From: Rhodospira trueperi
GTDB lineage: Bacteria > Pseudomonadota > Alphaproteobacteria > Rhodospirillales > Rhodospirillaceae
DNA length: 64,000 nucleotides
Reading direction: 5' to 3'
NCBI RefSeq assembly: GCF_900101965.1
Contig: NZ_FNAP01000004.1
Location: forward strand, 186,001 to 250,000
Shown: positions 29,233 to 37,590 of the stretch, piece after piece
Position numbering within the stretch: position 1 is the first letter of the stretch
Layout: every line of letters begins with the position of its first letter
Notes under the pieces: model-generated
The model's input: the letters and a program-made list of their open reading frames with translations, nothing else
Told to the model about the DNA's origin: nothing
The model's database searches: none
Program-made: the position numbers and the translations under genes

Positions 29233-30609
29233 ATGAAGACCCTGGAAGACCTGCTGTCACGGCGCATCTATCTCGGCGTCACCGGCCTGTCGCGGGCCGG
29301 CAAGACCGTGTTCGTGACTTCCCTGCTGCACAACCTGCTGCGCGCCGATCCGACGACGGAGGAAAGCCCGCTGCGTGGCTTCGATCCGTTCGACGAGGGC
29401 CGGCTGGTGGGCGCAGTGCTGCGCCACGATGCCAACGCGACGGTGCCGGAGTTCCCGTACCGCAAGGCCGTGGACGCGCTGACCGGCGAGTCGCCCCAGT
29501 GGCCGGAGCCGACGCGCGGCATCAGCCGCATCCGCGCCGATATCCGCTTCAAGCGGGCGGAGGGGCTGGGCGCCAATGCCGCCGCCCAGTTCGGCATGAC
29601 CGAAGCGACGCTGCAATTGGAGATCGTCGACTATCCCGGGGAATGGCTGGTCGATCTGCCCATGCTGGGGCAGGATTTCGATTCGTGGTCGTCCACCATG
29701 GTCGCCCAGGCCCAGCGCGGCAGCCGCGCCGAGCTGGCGCGCGAGTGGCTGGCCTTCGTCAGTGCCCGCGCCCCCGGCGCCGACCATGACGAGGAATGGG
29801 CCGAGCAGGCCGCGGCGCTTTACACGGACTATCTGCACGCCTGTAACGAGGCGCGGCTGCGCTATCTCCAGCCCGGCCGCTTCCTGCACCCGGCGGACCT
29901 GAAGGGCGCCTCCGTGCTGCGCTTCTGCCCGCTGCCCAATCTGGGCGCCAAGGCGCCGCCGGGCAGCCTGCACGCGGCCTTCCGGGGCAAGTTCCAGGAC
30001 TATCAGAACAAGGTCGTGCGCGCCTTCTTCCGCAAGCATTTCGCCGGCCTGGACCGCCAGATCGTGCTGGTGGACACGCTGACCGCGCTCAACGACGGCC
30101 AGGAGGCCTTCGACGACATGAGCGAGGCGCTGGCCAACATCCTGGAGAGCTTCCGCCACGGTAAGAACAGCCTGTTGGGCTGGCTGATGGGCCGGCGCAT
30201 CTCCCGCGTGCTGTTCGCCGCCACCAAGGCGGACCATGTGATTCGCGGCGACCGCCTGCATCTGGAGAACCTGACCCGGCGCATGCTGCATGTGCTGGAC
30301 GAGAAGAACACCATCAAGACCGCCGCCGACATCGATGTCGCCTCGCTGGCGTCGGTGCGCGCCACCCGGGACACCCGGCGTACCGACAACGGCCGCGAGA
30401 TCCTGCTCGGCCGCCGCCCGGGCGACATCGAGGATACCCCGCTGGAGCCGGGCGCCATTCCGCTGGATTTCCCGCCCGACTGGGGGGCGCTGAACTACCG
30501 CTATTGGGACTTCCAGCCGCTGCCCGATCCGGGCTGGCGACACGGCGGCTTTCCTACCCTGCGCATGCCGGAGATCATGAATTTCCTGATCGGGGAGGAT
30601 CTGCGATGA
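29233..30609 (+). CDS. YcjX-family (DUF463) P-loop protein
   Basis: A 458-residue cytoplasmic GTPase-like protein. Walker A GLSRAGKT spans residues 18-25, followed by VFVTSLLHNLL. Later conserved blocks include LEIVDYPGEWLVDLP, which contains the DxxG of G-proteins, and RQIVLVDTLTALN, which resembles a Walker B region. YcjX proteins are paired with YcjF in many Proteobacteria and are often stress-induced. Their function is not established; a dynamin-like role has been discussed. The next gene overlaps its stop (ATGA) and encodes the YcjF partner. Confidence 0.92.
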   Translation: MKTLEDLLSRRIYLGVTGLSRAGKTVFVTSLLHNLLRADPTTEESPLRGFDPFDEGRLVGAVLRHDANATVPEFPYRKAVDALTGESPQWPEPTRGISRIRADIRFKRAEGLGANAAAQFGMTEATLQLEIVDYPGEWLVDLPMLGQDFDSWSSTMVAQAQRGSRAELAREWLAFVSARAPGADHDEEWAEQAAALYTDYLHACNEARLRYLQPGRFLHPADLKGASVLRFCPLPNLGAKAPPGSLHAAFRGKFQDYQNKVVRAFFRKHFAGLDRQIVLVDTLTALNDGQEAFDDMSEALANILESFRHGKNSLLGWLMGRRISRVLFAATKADHVIRGDRLHLENLTRRMLHVLDEKNTIKTAADIDVASLASVRATRDTRRTDNGREILLGRRPGDIEDTPLEPGAIPLDFPPDWGALNYRYWDFQPLPDPGWRHGGFPTLRMPEIMNFLIGEDLR

Positions 30610-31679
30610 ATGACCGTCGATTGCCGCCCGGATCTGTCTCCCGCAAGGGTGGGGTTGGGTCCACGCCGCGCCAGCCGGGCGTGATCGACCCCACCCTGGT
30701 CATGGGCGCCGAGTCGTCGCGCCCCGATCCCCGCCATGCGGCCGAGGCCGAGGCTCCCCCGCCGCGCATGGACGCGCCGCAGTCGGTCCGCGACCCCGGG
30801 GCGTCGGCGCCGCTGCCGGTGGCGTCCGTCGAGGAGATCGCGGCCCCGCGCCCGGAGCGCCCCTCGCGCTGGGGTCGGGTGGTCTGGCTGTTCGTGGCCA
30901 TGGTCGCCAGCTTCCTGCTCTACGACACCGGCCGCGCCCTGGTGGACATCTGGTCCCGCGATTGGATCGGCGCCGCCGTGCTGACGGCGCTGGCCGTTGC
31001 CTTCGTGGCCGCGTTGATTTCGGCCACGCTGATCGAACTGCGCGCCGTGCGCCGGCTCGGCGAGGTGGCCCGCTTCCGCGAGGCCTTGAACCGGTCGCTG
31101 GAGCACGACTCGGGCACCCGGCTGCGCCGCACCCTGGAACCGACGCTGGCCCTGATCCGCGCCCGCCGGCCGGAGCTGGTCAAGGCGTTCGGCCAGCGCA
31201 CCCAGGGCCTGACGGAGTGTGACGCCATCCTGAAGCAGTTCCGGGGAGCCGTTTTGACGCCGCTGGATCAGGAAGCGCGCCGCGTCGTGCGCGCCAACGC
31301 GCTGACGGTGATGGGGGCAACGGCGGTGGCGCCGCACCCGGCGCTCGACGTGGTGATCGTGCTGTGGCGCAGCACCGTCATGGTGCGCCGGGTGGCGGAG
31401 GTCTACGGCCTGCGGCCCAGCGGACTGTCCACCCTGGTGCTGACCAAACAGGTGGTGGTCAACGCCGCCATCGCCGTGGCCGCCGATCCCACCGGGGATC
31501 TGGTCGCCAACACGCTGGGCGGCGGACTGGCGGAGAAGATCTCGGCGCGCTTCGCCGAGGGCTCGATCTCCGGCCTGCGCGCCATGCGCCTGGGCGCCCG
31601 AGCCATCGAGACCTGCCGGCCGCTGCCGTTCGAGCCGGACGAGCGCAAGGGGATGTGGCACACCCTGACCCAGGGGTAG
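30606..31679 (+). CDS. YcjF-family (TIGR01620, DUF697-like) membrane protein
   Basis: A 357-residue inner-membrane protein. The N-terminal 95 residues are Pro/Ala-rich and disordered. Two hydrophobic segments follow (WLFVAMVASFLLYDTG and IGAAVLTALAVAFVAALIS, about 98-140), then a helical region and a DUF697-type C-terminal half (AVAPHPALDVVIVLWRS, PSGLSTLVLTKQVVVNAAIAV). It overlaps the ycjX-like gene by four bases, so the two are made in step and probably act as a complex at the membrane. Function unknown. Confidence 0.91.
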   Translation: MNDRRLPPGSVSRKGGVGSTPRQPGVIDPTLVMGAESSRPDPRHAAEAEAPPPRMDAPQSVRDPGASAPLPVASVEEIAAPRPERPSRWGRVVWLFVAMVASFLLYDTGRALVDIWSRDWIGAAVLTALAVAFVAALISATLIELRAVRRLGEVARFREALNRSLEHDSGTRLRRTLEPTLALIRARRPELVKAFGQRTQGLTECDAILKQFRGAVLTPLDQEARRVVRANALTVMGATAVAPHPALDVVIVLWRSTVMVRRVAEVYGLRPSGLSTLVLTKQVVVNAAIAVAADPTGDLVANTLGGGLAEKISARFAEGSISGLRAMRLGARAIETCRPLPFEPDERKGMWHTLTQG

Positions 31680-31710
31680 GACGGATTCCGGTTCGATCTG
31701 TCGACGATCA

Positions 31711-31814
31711 CGTGTCGGGCGGGTGACCGATGGGCCCCCGCCGCCCCTTGGCTTGGCGGCGGCTGTCCTTCGGCCAGCCGCCCCACAGGTGCGAACGATT
31801 GAGCCGGAAACCGC
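31711..31814. repeat. GGGCGG palindromic intergenic element, copy 1
   Basis: Contains GGGCGGGTGACCGA, CCCCCGCCG, the stem GGCGGCT...AGCCGCC around TTCGGCC, and the tail GTGCGAAC-ATT-GCCGGAAACCG. Similar blocks in the same order occur at about 52787-52890, and partly at 14048-14077 and 14341-14368. It lies between the convergent ycjF-like gene and tyrS and may end both transcripts. Confidence 0.65.
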
Positions 31815-31846
31815 ACCACACAGCCGCGAAGGCGGCGCCCCCGAGC

Positions 31847-33097
31847 CTATCCCACCTTCACCAGGGCGTGTTGTTTCTTGCCGGCGGACAGCTTGATCTC
31901 GCCGCCGGAGAGGTCGGCCGAGGTGATCGCGCGGTTGATGTCGGTGATCGCCGCGCCGTTCAGGCGCGCCCCGCCGCCCTTGATGAGCCGCTTGGCCTCG
32001 CCGTTGGACGCCGTCAGCCCGGCCCGGGTAAACAGCGTCGACGCGGGAATGCCGGCCTCCAAGTCCGCCGCCTCCACGGTCACGGTGGGCAGGTCCTCGC
32101 CCACGCCGCCCTGCTCGAACACCGCCTTGGCGGTTTCCGCCGCCGCCCGCGCGGCCTCTTCGCCGTGCGCCAGCGTGGTCGCCTCGTGCGCGAGGACCTT
32201 CTTGGCCTCGTTGATCTCGGCCCCGCCCAACGCCTCCAACCGGGCGATCTCGTCCAGCGGCAGTTCGGTGAACAGGCGCAGGAAGCGGCCGACGTCGGCA
32301 TCCTCCGTGTTGCGCCAGAACTGCCAGTAGTCGTAGGGGCTCAACTGATCCTCGTTGAGCCACACCGCGCCCTGCGCGCTCTTGCCCATCTTGGCGCCCG
32401 AGGCGGTGGTGATGAGCGGTACCGTCAGGCCGAACAGCGACAGGCCGTCGCAGCGCCGGCCCAGTTCCACGCCGTTGACGATGTTGCCCCACTGGTCGGC
32501 GCCGCCCATCTGCAGGCGCACGCCGTCGCGGCGTGCCAACTCCAGGAAGTCGTAGGCCTGGAGGATCATGTAGTTGAACTCCAGGAACGACAGATGGTGC
32601 TCGCGCTCCAGCCGCAATTTCACCGAATCGAACGTAAGCATGCGGTTGATGGAGAAATGCGGCCCATAATCGCGCAGGAAGGAGATGTACCCAAGGCAAT
32701 CAAGCCAGTCCGCGTTGTTGACCATCACGGCGTCGGTCGGGCCGTCGCCGAACGTCAGGTATTTTGAGAACACGCCCTTGATGCCGGCCATGTTGGCGGC
32801 GATCTCGTCATCGGTCAGCATCTTGCGGACGTCGTCGCGGCCGGTCGGATCGCCCACACGGGTGGTGCCGCCGCCCATCAGAACGACCGGACGGTGGCCG
32901 GCTTTCTGGAGCCATCGCAGCAGCATGATGGACACCAACGAGCCCACGTGCAGACTGGGCGCCGTGCAGTCGTAACCGATATAGGCGGACACGACCTCCT
33001 TCGACAGCACAGCGTCGAGTTCCTCTGTGTGTGTGCAGGCGTCCACGAAACCACGCTCGTGAACGGTGCGCAGGAAGTCGGAGGACAGGGTCGTCAT
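31847..33097 (-). CDS. tyrS: tyrosyl-tRNA synthetase
   Basis: Class I aminoacyl-tRNA synthetase charging tRNA-Tyr. The 416-residue product has the HIGH-like site as [10 protein letters not shown] near residue 46, tyrosine-site motifs ([27 protein letters not shown]), the KMSKS-like loop [13 protein letters not shown], and a C-terminal S4 RNA-binding domain ([21 protein letters not shown]). Length and domains are complete. Divergent from anmK. Confidence 0.97.
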   Translation of the reverse strand: MTTLSSDFLRTVHERGFVDACTHTEELDAVLSKEVVSAYIGYDCTAPSLHVGSLVSIMLLRWLQKAGHRPVVLMGGGTTRVGDPTGRDDVRKMLTDDEIAANMAGIKGVFSKYLTFGDGPTDAVMVNNADWLDCLGYISFLRDYGPHFSINRMLTFDSVKLRLEREHHLSFLEFNYMILQAYDFLELARRDGVRLQMGGADQWGNIVNGVELGRRCDGLSLFGLTVPLITTASGAKMGKSAQGAVWLNEDQLSPYDYWQFWRNTEDADVGRFLRLFTELPLDEIARLEALGGAEINEAKKVLAHEATTLAHGEEAARAAAETAKAVFEQGGVGEDLPTVTVEAADLEAGIPASTLFTRAGLTASNGEAKRLIKGGGARLNGAAITDINRAITSADLSGGEIKLSAGKKQHALVKVG

Positions 33098-33193
33098 GGG
33101 GTCGGCTTTCGTGTGAGTGTGACGCGGGCCCTTGCGGCGGGGGCCGCTCCTTTAGCACACTCGCCGGGTCTGGAAAAGAAAGGGCGACCGCCG

Positions 33194-34363
33194 ATGATCC
33201 CCTTCCCGAAGGGTCTGTCCCGCACACCGGCCGCCCGTCCGGGGCCACTGGGCCCCGTGGCCGACGCGCCGCACGGCTTCGGCGGCACATGGCTGGCTGT
33301 CGGCCTGATGAGCGGGACCTCCATGGACGGCATTGATGCCGCCATCATCGAAACCGATGGCGAGACCGTGGTCGGCGTCGGCCCCTCCCTGACGCTGCCC
33401 TATGACGACGCGTTCCGGGACCGACTGCGCGCCATGCTGGGCCGCACATCGCTGGACGATGAGGACGGGCGCCGCTTGCATCGGGACCTCGCCCTGCGGC
33501 ATGCCGAAGCGGTGCGCGCCCTGCTGAAGGGATCGGAGGTCACGCCGGACCTGATCGGCTTTCATGGCCATACGCTGTGGCACGATCCGAAGGCCGGGGT
33601 GACCGTGCAGGCCGGAGATCCCGCGCTTCTGGCCCGTGAACTCGGTGTTCCCGTGGTGGCCGACCTGCGACAGGCGGATGTCGCGGCGGGGGGCGAGGGC
33701 GCGCCGCTGGTGCCGATCTATCACGCGGCCCTGGCCGAGGGCCTGGACCGGCCGCTGGTGGTCCTGAACATCGGGGGCGTGGCCAACGTCACCTGGATCG
33801 GCAAACGCGGCCCCAAGGACCTGATCGCGTTCGACACCGGCCCCGGCAACGGGCCGCTGGACGACTGGGTGGCCCGTCACACAGGCGAACCCTGCGACCG
33901 GGACGGCCGGCTGGCGGCGGCGGGCTCGCTGGACGAGGTCCGGCTGCTGCGCCTGATGGACCATGCCTATTTCGCGCGTCCGGCCCCGAAGTCGCTGGAC
34001 CGCAAGGACTTCGACCATGTCCCGGGCATCGTCGAGGGCTTGTCGCTGGAGGATGGCGCGACCACGCTGACGGCGTTCATCGTCGCCGCCGTGGTGCAGT
34101 CGGCGACCCACCTCCCACGATCCCCGGTGCGCTGGGTGGTCACCGGCGGGGGGCGTCACAATCCCGTTCTGATGGACACCCTGACCGGCTGGCTGGGCGC
34201 CCCGGTGCAACCGGTCGAGGCGGTCGGCTGGAACGGCGACGCTCTGGAGGCCCAGGCCTTCGCCTTCCTGGCCGCCCGCCACCGGCGCAATCTGCCGATC
34301 ACATTTCCCGGAACCACCGGCGCGCCCGAACCGATGACGGGGGGGCGCCTGTACCGGCCGTAA
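33194..34363 (+). CDS. anmK: anhydro-N-acetylmuramic acid kinase AnmK
   Basis: Phosphorylates 1,6-anhydro-MurNAc while hydrolysing the anhydro ring, recycling peptidoglycan fragments. The 389-residue product has the ATPase-fold blocks GLMSGTSMDGIDAAIIETDG, GFHGHTLWHDP, VADLRQADVAAGGEGAPLVP, LNIGGVANVTWI, DTGPGN and VTGGGRHNPVLM. About 30 non-conserved residues precede the core, so a later start is possible. It is divergent from tyrS, an arrangement often seen for this pair. Confidence 0.95.
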   Translation: MIPFPKGLSRTPAARPGPLGPVADAPHGFGGTWLAVGLMSGTSMDGIDAAIIETDGETVVGVGPSLTLPYDDAFRDRLRAMLGRTSLDDEDGRRLHRDLALRHAEAVRALLKGSEVTPDLIGFHGHTLWHDPKAGVTVQAGDPALLARELGVPVVADLRQADVAAGGEGAPLVPIYHAALAEGLDRPLVVLNIGGVANVTWIGKRGPKDLIAFDTGPGNGPLDDWVARHTGEPCDRDGRLAAAGSLDEVRLLRLMDHAYFARPAPKSLDRKDFDHVPGIVEGLSLEDGATTLTAFIVAAVVQSATHLPRSPVRWVVTGGGRHNPVLMDTLTGWLGAPVQPVEAVGWNGDALEAQAFAFLAARHRRNLPITFPGTTGAPEPMTGGRLYRP

Positions 34364-34497
34364 GACCGGCCGACGAAAGAGCCTCCCTTTGGGCGGCCGT
34401 GGCCACGTCGTGACCCCAAGCCGGACGAGTCATCCTTTTCGTCGCTCGGCTCTATACGAAAACCGCTTGATCGGTTCGCGTTCTTCGACCGGCTTTC

Positions 34498-34592
34498 CGT
34501 AGGTTGGGGTGAGGTGCCACGCACCGCACCCCAACGTTTCGGCCCCCAGAACCGAACGATGTTGGGGTTCGCTACGCTCACCCCAACCTACG
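34498..34592. repeat. long palindrome between convergent anmK and rarA
   Basis: Perfect 16-bp outer arms CGTAGGTTGGGGTGAG/CTCACCCCAACCTACG with further inner pairing ACCCCAAC/GTTGGGGT. Such GTAGGTTGGGGTGAG elements recur in many bacterial genomes. Its place between two converging genes suggests bidirectional termination or mRNA end protection. Confidence 0.75.
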
Positions 34593-34630
34593 CATTTGCG
34601 AACGGATCAAAAGGTCTTCGTATTAGAGGG

Positions 34631-35989
34631 TCACGGGTCTTCCGGCTGTTCCGCCCGTTTCGCCCGCAGTTTGTCCCAATAGGCCAACCGCTTGCGGATC
34701 TCGCGCTCGAAGCCGCGGTCGGGCGGGGCGTAGAACCGCTCCCGCTCCATGCCCTCCGGAAAGTAGTTCTGGCCGGAAAAGCCATCCTCGGTGTCATGGT
34801 CGTAGGCATAGCCGGCGCCGTAGCCCAGGTCCTTCATCATCGCCGTGGGCGCGTTGAGGATGTGCATCGGCGGCATCAGGCTGCCGGTGCGTTTGGCCGC
34901 GCGTCGCGCCGCGCCGAGCGCCACATAGCCGGCGTTGCTCTTGGGCGCCGTGCCCAGGTAGACCACCAGATGGGCGATGGCCAGATCGCCCTCGGGGCTG
35001 CCCAGGCGGTCGTAAATCTCCCACGCGGCGATGGCCTGTTCGGCCGCCGCCGGGTCGGCCATGCCGATGTCCTCCACCGCGAACCGGGTGAGCCGGCGCA
35101 GAATGTAGGCCGGGTCCTCGCCGCCCACTAGCATGCGCGCCAGCCAGTACAGCGCCGCGTCTGTGTCCGATCCGCGCAGCGACTTGTGAAGCGCGGAGAT
35201 GAGGTTGTAGTGCTCCTCGCGGTCCTTGTCGTAGACGGGGGCGCGGCGTTGGGCCACGCGGGCCAGCCCCTCCGGGTTCAGCGGCGCCATGCCCTCGCCC
35301 TCGGCCTGCTTGAGGGCGAACAGCGCCTCGGCCAGGGTGAGCAGGTAGCGGCCGTCGCCGTCGGCCATGGCCCGCAGGGTGGCGCGGGCCTCGTCGGTCA
35401 GGGGCAGCGCTTCGCCGGTGGCGGCCTCGGCCCGGGCCATCAGCCGATCCAGCCCCTCGTCGTCCAACCGCCGCAGCACGAACACCCGCATCCGCGACAA
35501 CAACGCGGCGTTCAACTCGAAGCTGGGATTCTCGGTCGTCGCCCCCACCAGAATGACCGTGCCGTCCTCGACATAGGGCAGAAAACCGTCCTGCTGGGCG
35601 CGGTTGAAGCGGTGGATCTCATCCACGAACAGCAAGGTGCCGCGCTGTTCCCGCCGACGCCGTTCCCGCGCCGCCTGGAACACCTTGCGCAGGTCGGCGA
35701 CGCCGGAGAACACCGCAGACAGCGGCTCGAAATGCAGATCGACGTGATGGGCTAGCAGACGGGCGAGCGTGGTCTTGCCGCACCCCGGCGGCCCCCAGAA
35801 CACGAGGGAGGCCAAGCGCCCCGCCGCCAGCATCTGGCGCAGCGGACCGTCGGCGCCGAGCAGGTGATCCTGCCCGACCACATCGTCGAGCGACTGCGGC
35901 CGCAGGCGGTCGGGCAGCGGCCGCGACGGATCGTCGTCAGGCACCGCCGACGACGCGGACGCCTCCGATGTCCCGAACAGGTCGCTCAT
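34631..35989 (-). CDS. rarA: replication-associated recombination protein RarA (MgsA)
   Basis: AAA+ ATPase of the clamp-loader family acting at stalled replication forks. The 452-residue product begins with a short DLFG motif typical of beta-clamp-associated RarA, then PLPDRLRPQSLDDVVGQDHLLG, Walker A GPPGCGKTT, Walker B LLFVDEIHRFNRAQQD, the sensor GATTENPSFELN, and a C-terminal tetramerisation domain. The ATG overlaps the stop of the upstream protease gene by four bases, so the two are coupled. Confidence 0.96.
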   Translation of the reverse strand: MSDLFGTSEASASSAVPDDDPSRPLPDRLRPQSLDDVVGQDHLLGADGPLRQMLAAGRLASLVFWGPPGCGKTTLARLLAHHVDLHFEPLSAVFSGVADLRKVFQAARERRRREQRGTLLFVDEIHRFNRAQQDGFLPYVEDGTVILVGATTENPSFELNAALLSRMRVFVLRRLDDEGLDRLMARAEAATGEALPLTDEARATLRAMADGDGRYLLTLAEALFALKQAEGEGMAPLNPEGLARVAQRRAPVYDKDREEHYNLISALHKSLRGSDTDAALYWLARMLVGGEDPAYILRRLTRFAVEDIGMADPAAAEQAIAAWEIYDRLGSPEGDLAIAHLVVYLGTAPKSNAGYVALGAARRAAKRTGSLMPPMHILNAPTAMMKDLGYGAGYAYDHDTEDGFSGQNYFPEGMERERFYAPPDRGFEREIRKRLAYWDKLRAKRAEQPEDP

Positions 35990-37431
35990 CCGCCCACCGC
36001 GATGCGCGCGCGCCGGCCCTCGCGCAGGATGTCGATTTGCCACGGCGGGCCGGTGCGCCGCATCAGGGTGTCGAGATCGCTGACGGACGCCGGCTCACGG
36101 CCATTGACCGCCAGGATCACGTCGCCGGGCCGCAAGCCGAACCGTGCCGCCGGGCTGTGCGGGCCGATTTCCAGCACGACCACCGCGCCCTGCCCGTGAG
36201 GCTGGCGCAACTCTTCCGCCAGGGCGGGGTTCAGGTTGGCGACGACGACATCGTTCAGCGGATGGCGTCCGTTCAGCCGGGTGGGGTTGCGTGGCGGATC
36301 CTCCGGCGGCGCCCTGAGGGCGACCGTCAGGTCGCGCGCGCGGCCATCGCGCCAGATCCGCACCGTGGCCGAGCCCCCCACCGCGCTGGTGCCGATGCGG
36401 TAGCGCAGGGCCTCCTCGTCGGGCAGGTCGTGGCCTTCGAACGCCAGCACCACATCGCCCCGGCGCAGTCCGGCGCGCTCGGCCGGGCTGTTGGCGAACA
36501 CGGTTGAGATCAGAACGCCGGCCGGGCGGGGCAGCCCCAGCGACCGGGCGATGTCACTGGTCACGCTCTGGCCGTCGAGCCCCAGCCACGGCCGGGTGAC
36601 GGTGCCGCCGGCCAGCAGGCTGTCCACCACCACCCGCGCCATGGTGGCCGGCACGGCGAAGCCGATGCCGACGCTGCCGCCGTCCTGACTGTAGATGGCG
36701 GTGTTGATGCCCACCAGACGGCCTTGCATGTCCACCAGGGCGCCGCCGGAGTTGCCAGGATTGATGGCTGCGTCGGTCTGGATGAACGAGCGATAGTCGG
36801 TCAGGCTGACAGTGGATCGGGCCAGCGCCGAGACGATGCCCATGGTGACGGTCTGGCCGACCCCGAACGGATTACCGATGGCCAGCACCAGATCGCCCAC
36901 TTCCAGGGCGTCGGAGTCGCCCAACGTGAGCGCGGGCAGCGATTCGGCGCCCACGTCGATGCGCAGAACGGCAAGGTCGGAGCGCTCGTCCGTGCCCACC
37001 AGGGTCGCCTCGAACTCGCGCCGGTCATGCAGCACGACGGTGATCTCGTCGGCGCTCTCAATGACATGGCGGTTGGTCAGGATCACGCCGTTGGGCCGGA
37101 CAATGACCCCGGAGCCGAGCGAGTTCTCCACCCGCTCACGGGTCAGGGGACCGCCGAACGGATGGCCGAAGAAGCGGCGGAACACCGGATCGTCGAACAT
37201 CGGCGGCATGCGGCGCTCGCGCACCACGCGGCGGCTATAGATATTGACCACGGCCGGCGCGGCCCGCTCGACCACCGGAGCGAATGACAGGGTGATCTCG
37301 GCGCGGGATTGGGGACGCTCGCGCGCGGTGGCGCCGTCCTGGGCCATGACGGGGCGGGGCGGAAGAGCGATCACGCTCCCCAGCAGGGCCGCCAGCAGGA
37401 TGGCACCGACACGTCGGGGCAAGGATGGCAT
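35986..37431 (-). CDS. periplasmic Deg/HtrA serine protease
   Basis: Quality-control endopeptidase and chaperone. The 481-residue product has a signal peptide (VGAILLAALLGSVIALPPRPVMA), a trypsin-like domain with catalytic His in TNRHVIES, Asp in RSDLAVLRI and Ser in NPGNSGGAL, and two PDZ domains, the first with SPAERAGLRRGDVV and the second with SPAARFGLRPGDVI. It is a DegP/DegQ-type layout. ATG 37431 was chosen because it directly begins the signal peptide; a longer in-frame reading adds hydrophilic sequence before it. It is the promoter-proximal gene of a pair with rarA. Confidence 0.95.
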   Translation of the reverse strand: MPSLPRRVGAILLAALLGSVIALPPRPVMAQDGATARERPQSRAEITLSFAPVVERAAPAVVNIYSRRVVRERRMPPMFDDPVFRRFFGHPFGGPLTRERVENSLGSGVIVRPNGVILTNRHVIESADEITVVLHDRREFEATLVGTDERSDLAVLRIDVGAESLPALTLGDSDALEVGDLVLAIGNPFGVGQTVTMGIVSALARSTVSLTDYRSFIQTDAAINPGNSGGALVDMQGRLVGINTAIYSQDGGSVGIGFAVPATMARVVVDSLLAGGTVTRPWLGLDGQSVTSDIARSLGLPRPAGVLISTVFANSPAERAGLRRGDVVLAFEGHDLPDEEALRYRIGTSAVGGSATVRIWRDGRARDLTVALRAPPEDPPRNPTRLNGRHPLNDVVVANLNPALAEELRQPHGQGAVVVLEIGPHSPAARFGLRPGDVILAVNGREPASVSDLDTLMRRTGPPWQIDILREGRRARIAVGG

Positions 37432-37590
37432 TGCTGATCCCGTGTTCAGGCGTGGTGATGCGGGTGGTTCCCAAATAGGGTGATCGCCCGCGTGGAGCAA
37501 TCGAGGATCCCAATCCGGCGCGTCCTGATATATGTAGGGCTCGCCGACCCGGCGCGGGCCGGGTCCCCTCTTCCTCTCTATGCGGACGAC

